Assembly (NCBI GenBank): GCA_021204375.1
Contig: JAJPZL010000341.1
Location: 1 to 6,875, forward strand
Direction: 5' to 3'
Source of the DNA: Bacteroides sp.
GTDB taxonomy: Bacteria > Bacteroidota > Bacteroidia > Bacteroidales > Bacteroidaceae
Length of the DNA stretch: 6,875 bases
The position numbers were made by a program, and so were the translations under genes. Position 1 is the first letter of the stretch. Every line of letters begins with the position of its first letter. The notes beneath the pieces are model-generated. The model had not been told where the DNA came from. It did no database searches and saw only the letters and a program-made list of their open reading frames with translations. Positions 1 through 6,745 of the stretch are shown here, one piece after another.

Positions 1-439
1 CAGTAACATACTCCAGCTCTTTCCACTGGCCCTCGTCCAGCATCCTGCGGCACTCCTGAAAATCAAAGCCAAACTTACTCTCTTCAGTTGCAATATGGAT
101 CTGGAGCAGGCAATTTACCTTTCTGCCCGCTTTGCGGGCCTGTTTATCCACCTCTGCCAGTAACTTATAACTATCAATACCGTGTATCATACTTACATAC
201 GGCACCATATACTTTATCTTATTACTTTGTAAATGGCCGATAAAGTGCCACTCTATATCTTTAGGTAAGATCTCATACTTAGCTGTCATCTCCTGTACTT
301 TACTCTCCCCAAAAATACGTTGGCCCGCCTGGTAAGCCTCGGTGATCGATTCGACCGAATGAAATTTAGAAACGGCCACTAATCGTACCTGTTCCGGCAG
401 TGTGGCCCGGATCGCCTCTATGTTATCAGCTATACTCAT
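1..439 (-). CDS. yggS: YggS/PLPBP-family pyridoxal phosphate homeostasis protein (3' part outside window)
   Basis: Reading from 439 leftward gives 146 residues with no stop before the window edge; the family is about 220-230 residues, so roughly the last third is missing. The product belongs to the YggS/PROSC (PLPBP) family: single-domain, cytosolic, alanine-racemase-like TIM-barrel proteins that bind pyridoxal 5'-phosphate without known catalysis and keep vitamin B6 and amino-acid pools balanced. Visible hallmarks are the PLP-lysine motif VAVSKFH (Lys25), FGESKVQE (residues 43-50), the family signature HFIGHLQSNK (65-74) and a KFGF motif near residue 127. The ATG at 439 is the only reasonable start: no ATG, GTG or TTG lies in this frame between it and the end of the upstream gene. 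A strong AGGAGG lies 39 bases upstream (479-484), too far to be an ordinary ribosome site. It follows the DUF4494 gene by 71 bases on the same strand and is probably co-transcribed. The family call is sure; the exact physiological role is known only from other species. Confidence 0.95.
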   Translation of the reverse strand, partial: MSIADNIEAIRATLPEQVRLVAVSKFHSVESITEAYQAGQRIFGESKVQEMTAKYEILPKDIEWHFIGHLQSNKIKYMVPYVSMIHGIDSYKLLAEVDKQARKAGRKVNCLLQIHIATEESKFGFDFQECRRMLDEGQWKELEYVT

Positions 440-510
440 ATGGAATAAAACTTTCGTAACAGCTAATTGTTTCGTAAACCTCCTTCCGGGAGCGGAAAAA
501 GAACTAATAT

Positions 511-969
511 TTATACCTCCGGCTTATCACCCTCAGCACCGTAAGGATATACATCCATAATCGCAGTTTCCGTAACCGAAGCGATCTGATAATCAGCCAT
601 CGTACCCTTCATACCCTCATCCAACTTCGCAATGGCGTCCCGCAACTCAGCCGCCTGTACCAATACGTGCGAAGCCACCTTCTTTTCCGTTCCACTTTTT
701 TCGTCTAAGGTAACAAACAGCAGCTTACATTTAAACCAGCGGTCTGCCGATTCCTCCTCACTGAAAAAGAGTTCGCTGTAATTGGCACGTTTGATATCCG
801 ATACAGTAAATTCACCAGATATATAAGGGGTTATTTCTTCGATAATACGAGTTTCCGCTTCCGTAAAACTGAGTGCATCTACTAGATAAGGTTCCGTAAC
901 CTTTTTGATCATTCCGTTCTCCATGGTTTTATCATAACGGATCTTACACTCAAACCAAGTATGCATCAT
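511..969 (-). CDS. DUF4494 domain-containing protein
   Basis: This 152-residue protein matches, from memory of the family, the DUF4494 proteins that are widespread in Bacteroidales. It begins MMHTWFECKIRYDKT and carries the conserved stretches KKVTEPYLVDALSFTEAE (residues 22-39), SDIKRANYSELFF (57-69), DRWFKCKL (76-83) and MKGTMADYQIASV (119-131). It has no signal peptide, membrane segment or recognisable catalytic motif, so it is probably a small cytosolic protein of unknown function. The start is either the first ATG (969) or the adjacent second one (966); relatives usually begin M-HTWFECK, which slightly favours 966. A Bacteroidales-type -7 box lies about 35 bases upstream. The yggS homologue follows 71 bases downstream on the same strand, suggesting an operon and possibly a role near PLP or amino-acid metabolism, but that link is inference from position only. 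The reading frame is intact. Confidence 0.9.
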   Translation of the reverse strand: MMHTWFECKIRYDKTMENGMIKKVTEPYLVDALSFTEAETRIIEEITPYISGEFTVSDIKRANYSELFFSEEESADRWFKCKLLFVTLDEKSGTEKKVASHVLVQAAELRDAIAKLDEGMKGTMADYQIASVTETAIMDVYPYGAEGDKPEV

Positions 970-1003
970 ATTTGTTATTGTTATTGATTAGTTAAAACTC
1001 AGA

Positions 1004-1011
1004 CAAAGGTA
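1004..1011 (-). promoter_or_regulatory. Candidate -7 promoter box for the DUF4494-yggS operon
   Basis: On the minus strand the sequence reads TACCTTTG, a full match to the Bacteroidetes housekeeping -7 consensus TAnnTTTG. It lies about 35 bases before the DUF4494 start, which would give a short leader of roughly 30 bases. There is no good TTTG at the expected -33 position; the nearest TTG is only 15 bases upstream of the box, closer than the usual 19-21. The match is seen directly; its use as a promoter is inferred. Confidence 0.5.
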
Positions 1012-1063
1012 ATAAAAGTTACGGAACAACCCTCGTTTTGCCTGGCATAAGAAAAAATAAATC

Positions 1064-1098
1064 CGGAAAAAATACCGGCAGGGTATCACCTTTTTCCG
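1064..1098. repeat. Imperfect inverted repeat in divergent intergenic region
   Basis: CGGAAAAA (1064-1071) is the exact reverse complement of TTTTTCCG (1091-1098). Nested inside, ATACC (1072-1076) pairs with GGTAT (1082-1086) around the five-base loop GGCAG, leaving a four-base bulge (CACC, 1087-1090) on one side. As RNA this would be a 13-pair bulged hairpin; as DNA it could be a protein-binding site. It sits between the divergent DUF4494 promoter and the AraC-type gene, 37 bases before the latter's start. It has no clean U-tract on either side, so a simple terminator is not the obvious reading. The function is unknown. Confidence 0.45.
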
Positions 1099-1134
1099 TC
1101 ACCATACATGTTGTAAAAAAGCCATTGATATACT

Positions 1135-1704
1135 ATGGAAGTGTTTTATATCTTACTTATCAACAGTCTTGTTCCTGCTCTTTTCCTTTTATTCTACCGG
1201 TTGATCCGTAACCATTCCGATCCGGGGAGTTATCACAGAACCTCTGTCTGCCGGCATACGGAACAAGAGAGTGTGTCTCCTTCCTTCACTTCTATAGATC
1301 GCCCACTCCGGACGGAACCGGGCCCTGTTTTCTCCTTAAAAGTTCTTGTTACCCCTACTGAAGAAGAATGGGTAAAAAGAGTTGTACAGTATATTGAAAT
1401 AAATATGGAAAGCACCGAATTATCCGTACAGGAATTAAGCAGGGCTATGGGGATGAACCGGGTGAACCTCTATAGAAAACTCCGGGTTATAACCGGAAGA
1501 TCTCCTTCGAAGTTTATTCGTAGTATCCGGATGCAACAAGCCGCCCGGCTTTTATCCTGTAAACAGCTCAATGTATCCGAAGTAGCTTATCAGGTAGGAT
1601 TTAATAACCCGAAATATTTCAGTAAATGTTTCAAAAAAGAGTTTGGTAGTTTACCTTCAGTTTATCAAAGCAGCACCCTTCCTTTGCAAACAACAACCCG
1701 ATAG
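1135..1704 (+). CDS. AraC-type DNA-binding protein with N-terminal membrane segment, HTCS-output-like
   Basis: The 189-residue product has two parts. Residues 3-25 are strongly hydrophobic and end in arginines, a likely single membrane helix with the C-terminus in the cytosol. Residues 30-65 are a polar linker with no clear domain. Residues 69-178 are a complete AraC/XylS-type double helix-turn-helix: the lead-in VTPTEEEWVKRVVQYIE (72-88), first HTH around LSVQELSRAMGMNRVNLYRK (96-115), linker helix FIRSIRMQQAARLL (127-140), and second HTH with the signature NVSEVAYQVGFNNPKYFSKC (146-165). This C-terminal part closely resembles the output domain of Bacteroidetes hybrid two-component systems (HTCS), which control polysaccharide-utilisation loci, but the periplasmic sensor, histidine kinase and receiver domains are absent. 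It may be the remnant of an HTCS after an internal deletion, or a genuine small membrane-tethered regulator. It lies just before the GH31 and GH3 genes on the same strand and is their likely regulator. No convincing promoter is visible in front of it. Confidence 0.85.
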   Translation: MEVFYILLINSLVPALFLLFYRLIRNHSDPGSYHRTSVCRHTEQESVSPSFTSIDRPLRTEPGPVFSLKVLVTPTEEEWVKRVVQYIEINMESTELSVQELSRAMGMNRVNLYRKLRVITGRSPSKFIRSIRMQQAARLLSCKQLNVSEVAYQVGFNNPKYFSKCFKKEFGSLPSVYQSSTLPLQTTTR

Positions 1705-1705
1705 A

Positions 1706-1737
1706 TTTGTTTCTTCCTGATATTGTGCATATCTTTA
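1706..1737 (+). promoter_or_regulatory. Candidate promoter for the GH31-GH3 genes
   Basis: TTTG at 1706-1709 and TATCTTTA at 1730-1737 match the Bacteroidetes -33 (TTTG) and -7 (TAnnTTTG, seven of eight positions) elements, separated by 20 bases, within the usual 19-21. Transcription would begin near 1741-1744, immediately after the AraC-type gene and about 30 bases before the ATG at 1774. This would let the glycosidase genes be transcribed separately from the regulator. It is a consensus match only, and AT-rich sequence can produce such matches by chance. Confidence 0.4.
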
Positions 1738-1773
1738 CCAGATATGAAAACACATAACCGGAAAAATATCAGT

Positions 1774-4634
1774 ATGAAAGAAAATATATCTATGGGATCC
1801 TGCTGATCCTTTGTGCCGCCTGCCAGGGTACCGGCTACGAAAAAACCGCTGACGGAGTAATAGTAACCATCAGTCAGCCGGATGCCACTCAAACCCGCAT
1901 GATACGACTGGAAGTAATAGATGAAGATATAATCCGGGTTACCGCTACGCCTGCCGGCCATTTTTCTAAAGAAAAGAGTCTGATGATCATTCCTGAAGCC
2001 AAAAAGAGAACAGAATTCTCTGTTGAAGAACAGGAATATGCCATCACAATCTCCACCAATCGTATCAAAGGAACCGTTAACACCGTGAACGGCGAAGTGA
2101 ACTTTACCGATCTCTCCGGAAAAACGCTACTGCAAGAGAACCACGGAGAGGGAAAGACATTTTCACCCATCACCGTAGAGGGAACAAAAGGATACCAGAT
2201 CCGTTAACTCTTTGAATCTCCCGGAGGAGAAGCCTTTTACGGATTGGGACAACACCAGGCCGACGAATTCAATTACAAAGGAAAGAACGAATCCCTGTTT
2301 CAGTATAACACCAAAGTATCCGTACCCTTTATACTATCCAGTTACAATTACGGTATCCTGTGGGATAATTACTCCCTGAGCAAATTTGGGGATGTCCGGG
2401 ATTACGCACAGCTCGACCAGTTCCGGCTCTATAATCAGGAAGGGCAGGAGGGAGCACTTACTGCCACCTATATTCCTGCCCCTGAGAAAGGAGAGAGTAC
2501 ACTGGTACGCCGGGAAAGCACCATCTCTTACGAAGATGCAAAAAGCATCCTTAACCTTCCCGAAGGTTTTCCTCTTTCAGGCGCTACCGTAACCTACTAG
2601 GGAGAGATCGAACTCTCCGAAAGTGGTCTCTATCGGTTCCATCTCTACTATGCAGGCTATGTTATGGTATGGATAGACCATAAGGAGGTGGTAGAAGAGC
2701 GTTGGCGGACCGCCTGGAATCCCAACAGCTATAAATTTGCTGTCTCTTTAGAAGCCGGAAAAAAGGTTCCCCTGAAGATTGAATGGAAACCAGATGGAGG
2801 AACCTCTTACCTGGGGCTTACAGCTCTCAGTCCGGTTGCTGAAACAGAACAGAATAAACTCTCCCTTTATAGTGAAATGGGAAATGAGATCGACTATTAC
2901 TTTATTTACGGAGAAAATGCAGACGAAGTGATCAGCGGATACCGCCGGTTAACCGGTAAGTCGCAGATCATGCCCAAATGGACCATGGGTTACTGGCAAA
3001 GCCGGGAACGCTACCGTACTCAGGAGGAACTCCTCAGTACCCTGAAAGAGTTCCGGGAAAGAGGATTCCCTATCGATAATATTGTACAGGATTGGAACTA
3101 CTGGGAAGATGACCAGTGGGGAAGCCACGAGTTTGATCAAACCCGCTTCTTCGACCCCAAAGGAATGATCGACTCCGTACATGCCCTGAATGCCCGTTTT
3201 ATGATCTCCGTCTGGCCCAAGTTCTATGTAAATACCCAGCACTATAAGGAGTTCGACCGAAACGGATGGATGTACAAACAGGCCGTAAAAGATAGCCTGC
3301 GGGATTGGGTAGGCCCCGGCTATGTAGGCTCTTTCTACGATGCCTATTCCGAAGGTGCACGGAAGCTCTTCTGGAAACAACTAGAAGATAAACTCTACCC
3401 CCTGGGAATAGATGCCTGGTGGATGGATGCCAGCGAACCCAATATACGGGATTGCACCGATATGGAGTACAGAAAACAGTTCTGCGGCCCCACCGCACTG
3501 GGACCTTCTACCAAATATTTCAATGCCTATGCGCTGGTAAATGCCCAGGGTATTTACGAAGGCCAGCGGGGAGCAGACCCCGATAAGCGCATCTTCCTGC
3601 TCACCCGTTCCGGATTTGCCGGATTGCAGCGTTACTCAACCGCCACCTGGAGCGGAGACATAGCCACCCGTTGGGAGGATATGAAAGCACAGATAGCTGC
3701 CGGATTAAATTTCTTTATGAGTGGTATTCCCTACTGGACTATGGATATCGGAGGATTCTGTACAGAAAACCGCTATGTAGCAGCACAACGGGAGTGAAAT
3801 AAAAGCCAGACAGAAAATGCAGATTACAAAGAGTGGCGAGAACTCAATACCCGCTGGTTCCAGTTCGGAGCCTTTGTGCCCATGTTCCGTTCGCACGGCC
3901 AGTATCCCTACCGGGAACCCTGGAACATTGCCCCCGAAGATCACCCAGCCTATCGTTCTATGCTCTATTACACTCAGCTCCGCTACCGCCTGATGCCCTA
4001 TATCTATTCCCTGGCAGGTATGACCTGGTTTAATGATTATATCCTTATGCGCTGATTGGTGATGGACTTTGGAAAAGATACCCAGGTACAAGATATCAGT
4101 GACCAGTATATGTTCGGTCCTGCCCTGATGGTTTGTCTCGTATATACTTATGAAGCCCGCAACCGGGAAGTCTATTTTCCCGAAATATCCGGGTGGTACG
4201 ACTACTACACCGGTCATCATATAGAAGGAGGACAAAAACTAACAGTGAATGCTCCTTACGAGCGAATGCCGCTTTTTGTACGGGAAGGCTCCATTATTCC
4301 CTATGGTCCATCCATACAATACACAGATGAAGAACCGCTGGAGGAGATCACCATCTATGTATACGCCGGGCAGAATGGACACTTTACCCTTTACGAAGAC
4401 CAGGGAACCAACTATGATTACGAAAAAGGAGCTTACACTATGATCCCTATCACGTATGACGACAAAACCCAGACCCTTATTATAGAGGAGCGGCAGTGAA
4501 GCTACGAAGGCATGGTAGAAGAGAGAATGTTCAATGTGGTCCTGGTAGATAAAAATAATCCTGCTACCTTTGATCCCGACCGGAAAGGACACATGTTCCG
4601 GCATAATGGCTCTCCCCAACTGGTTCGCTTTTGA
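1774..4634 (+). pseudogene. GH31 alpha-xylosidase-like lipoprotein gene, broken by five in-frame stops and a signal-peptide frameshift
   Basis: The region encodes a full-length (about 952 codons) family GH31 enzyme of the PA14-containing alpha-xylosidase type, which removes alpha-1,6-xylose from xyloglucan oligosaccharides. Read through the stops, it has a lipoprotein signal (lipid Cys16, codon at 1821), an N-terminal beta-sandwich including FYGLGQHQADEFNYKG, a PA14-like insert (about residues 225-385), the TIM barrel with nucleophile Asp551 in WWMDASEP (codon 3426) and acid/base Asp628 in TWSGDI (codon 3657), and a C-terminal domain ending at TGA 4632-4634. Stops interrupt this one frame at 2205 (TAA), 2598 (TAG), 3795, 4053 and 4497 (all TGA). 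From remembered relatives they replace about Gln, Glu, Trp, Pro and Gly. The signal peptide is also out of frame: the ATG at 1774 reaches the mature frame only if two bases are lost from ATATAT near 1784-1789, giving MKENIYGILLILCAAC. An alternative start at 1744 is in the same frame as 1774. The longest open piece, 2664-3797, holds both catalytic aspartates but lacks the signal, N-terminal domain and C-terminus. An active enzyme is unlikely. Confidence 0.9.
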
Positions 4635-4684
4635 AAAACAACCCCAACTATTTATTAAAGAAAAACATATTTATACTCATTTGC

Positions 4685-6745
4685 ATGGAACAGACACAAA
4701 TCAAAAAGAGAATTCTCTTTTTAGCAACTATAGCAATCGCTTTTTTCTGCTCCGGATATGCCCAGCTACCGCTCTATCTGGATGACAACCAACCCATTGA
4801 AGAGCGTGTAAAGAATGCCCTTAACCGGATGACACTTGAAGAGAAAGTAAAACTTTGTATCGCACAAAGTAAATTCAGCAGCCATGGAGTACCCCGTCTC
4901 GGTATTCCCGAACTCTGGATGAGTGACGGCCCCCACGGAGTAAGAGAAGAGATAGAGTGGAACACCTGGAAACGGGCCCAATGGACCAATGACTCCTGCA
5001 CTGCCTTTCCGGCTCTTACCTGCCTGGCAGCCACCTGGAGCCCGGAAATGTCGGCTATTTACGGAAAAGCGATCGGGGAAGAAGCCCGCTATCGGGAGAA
5101 GGATGTTCTCTTAGGTCCCGGAGTCAATATCTACCGTACCCCCCTGAACGGACGCAATTTTGAGTATATAGGAGAAGATCCCTATCTGGCTTCCGTACTG
5201 GTTGTTCCTTATATTCAGGAATTGCAGAAAAACGGAGTTGCTGCCTGTGTAAAACACTTTGCACTCAACAATCAGGAACTCTGGAGAGGCCACATTGATG
5301 TACACCTGAGCGACCGGGCATTGCACGAAATATACCTACCCGCTTTTAAAGCAGCCGCACAACAGGGAGGCTCCTGGACTATTATGGGAGCCTATAATAA
5401 AGTAAGAGGTGAGCACGCTTGCCACAACGACCTACTACTGAATAAAATATTAAAAGAGGAGTGGGGATTTGACGGAGCGGTTATTACCGATTGGGGAGGA
5501 GCCCACGATACCGACGAAGCCGTTTTCAATGGCCTGGACATTGAGATGGGTACTTATACCGACGGCCTTGCCCGGGAGTCGGAATTTACGTATGATGATT
5601 ACTACCTGGCTGCTCCCTATCTGAAAGGATTAAAAGAGGGTAAATACCCCATCTCTACCCTTGACGATAAAGCATCCCGTATCCTGAGACTTATTTTCCG
5701 TACAGCCATGAACCGCCATAAACCCTGTGGATCTTTTGCCAGTGAAGAGCACTTTGAGGTAGCCCGGAAAATAAGCGAAGATGGTATAGTCTTATTGAAA
5801 AATAGTTCCGTCTCAACGAAACAACCCGCCTTACTACCTTTACAGGGAGAAAAGTATGAGCGTATTCTGGTAGTAGGAGAGAATGCGACCCGTGCCCAGA
5901 CCCAGGGGGGAGGCTCTTCCGAACTGAAAGTAAAAAGAGAAGTCTCTCCGTTAGAAGGACTGAAAGCCCGCTACGGAGATAAAATCAACTATGCACAAGG
6001 ATATAAAGCAGGTAGACCCCATTATGGCCGTGTAGAAGAGATCCCTCAGGAGATAACGGATAGCCTGCGGGCCGATGCGGTAGAAAAAGCGAAGGATGCC
6101 GAAGTCGTAATTTTTGTAGGCGGACTCAACAAGAATCACCAACAGGATGCTGAAGCCGGAGACCGCATTACCTATGACCTCCCTTTCGGACAAAACGAAC
6201 TGATCCGGGAACTCCTGGCAGTCAATAAAAACGTGATCGTAGTATTGGTTAGCGGAAATGCCGTAGCTATGCCTTGGGTACAAGAAGTACCGGCTATTTT
6301 GCAAGCCTGGTACTCAGGTTCCGAAGCAGGAAACGCACTGGCAAATATTATTTCCGGGGATGTAACTCCCAGCGGTAAACTCCCTTTCTCTTTCCCCGTA
6401 AAATTGACCGATAACGGAGCCCATACCTTTGACTATATGAGTTACCCCGGTGATAGTATTCGCCAGGAATACAAAGAAGATATCCTGGTAGGATACCGCT
6501 GGCACGATACGAAAAAGATCCCCGCACTCTTTCCCTTTGGCCACGGTTTAAGCTACACCTCTTTCGCCTATAGCCAAATAACCGCCGACAAAAAGCAGCT
6601 GAACAGCCCGGAAGATAAGATCAAAGTATCGGTAACAGTAACCAATACAGGCCCTGTAAAAGGAAAAGAGGTCGTGCAACTCTACATCGGAGACGAGAGA
6701 TCCTCTTTCGCCCGCCCGTTGAAAGAGTTAAAAAGGCTTCCGTAA
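4685..6745 (+). CDS. GH3 beta-glucosidase-like glycoside hydrolase, C-terminus lost by a frameshift
   Basis: From the ATG at 4685 the open frame gives 686 residues. It starts with a signal peptide (KKR, then a hydrophobic core at about residues 10-21, likely cleavage after SGYA near residue 26), so the protein is exported. The family GH3 N-terminal barrel follows: DGPHGVRE (81-88), GRNFEYIGEDPYLAS (156-170), KHFALNNQE (190-198) and nucleophile Asp269 in VITDWGGAHDTD. The alpha/beta sandwich domain contains the likely acid/base Glu490 in DAEAGDRITYDLP, 221 residues after the nucleophile, normal spacing for the family. A fibronectin-III-like domain begins near 645. Members typically release glucose or similar sugars from beta-linked oligosaccharide ends, here probably together with the GH31 product. 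The frame ends early at 6743-6745 because of one extra A in the A5 run 6730-6734; the proper continuation is in another frame. The in-frame TTG at 4631, overlapping the GH31 stop, would add 18 residues ahead of the signal peptide and is less likely. The gap to the GH31 stop is 50 bases, consistent with co-transcription. Exact substrate is not certain. Confidence 0.88.
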   Translation: MEQTQIKKRILFLATIAIAFFCSGYAQLPLYLDDNQPIEERVKNALNRMTLEEKVKLCIAQSKFSSHGVPRLGIPELWMSDGPHGVREEIEWNTWKRAQWTNDSCTAFPALTCLAATWSPEMSAIYGKAIGEEARYREKDVLLGPGVNIYRTPLNGRNFEYIGEDPYLASVLVVPYIQELQKNGVAACVKHFALNNQELWRGHIDVHLSDRALHEIYLPAFKAAAQQGGSWTIMGAYNKVRGEHACHNDLLLNKILKEEWGFDGAVITDWGGAHDTDEAVFNGLDIEMGTYTDGLARESEFTYDDYYLAAPYLKGLKEGKYPISTLDDKASRILRLIFRTAMNRHKPCGSFASEEHFEVARKISEDGIVLLKNSSVSTKQPALLPLQGEKYERILVVGENATRAQTQGGGSSELKVKREVSPLEGLKARYGDKINYAQGYKAGRPHYGRVEEIPQEITDSLRADAVEKAKDAEVVIFVGGLNKNHQQDAEAGDRITYDLPFGQNELIRELLAVNKNVIVVLVSGNAVAMPWVQEVPAILQAWYSGSEAGNALANIISGDVTPSGKLPFSFPVKLTDNGAHTFDYMSYPGDSIRQEYKEDILVGYRWHDTKKIPALFPFGHGLSYTSFAYSQITADKKQLNSPEDKIKVSVTVTNTGPVKGKEVVQLYIGDERSSFARPLKELKRLP

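Noticed and set aside
2681..2690. TAAGGAGGTG, a near-perfect Shine-Dalgarno sequence inside the GH31 region
   Set aside because: It encodes the in-frame residues H-K-E-V of the PA14-like insert and no in-frame ATG follows at a suitable distance, so it looks coincidental.
2949..3380. Minus-strand open frame of 143 codons opposite the GH31 catalytic domain
   Set aside because: Same reason: it lies entirely within conserved GH31 coding sequence and resembles no known protein.
3705..4235. Minus-strand open frame of 176 codons opposite the GH31 gene
   Set aside because: It is a shadow of the GH31 coding frame: the plus strand carries unmistakable GH31 motifs here, and the antisense translation shows no recognisable domain.
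4580..4601. CCGGAA...TTCCGG inverted repeat near the end of the GH31 gene, considered as a terminator
   Set aside because: It lies inside coding sequence before the natural stop, has a ten-base loop and no following T-run.
1774..4634. Alternative genetic code or recoded stops in GH31
   Set aside because: All three stop types appear and seem to replace different residues (about Gln, Glu, Trp, Pro, Gly), and the neighbouring GH3, AraC, DUF4494 and YggS genes have no internal stops, so a reassigned codon does not fit.
4631..4684. TTG at 4631 as the GH3 start
   Set aside because: It would put 18 extra residues before a normal signal peptide; the ATG at 4685 places the basic and hydrophobic segments at the N-terminus as expected.
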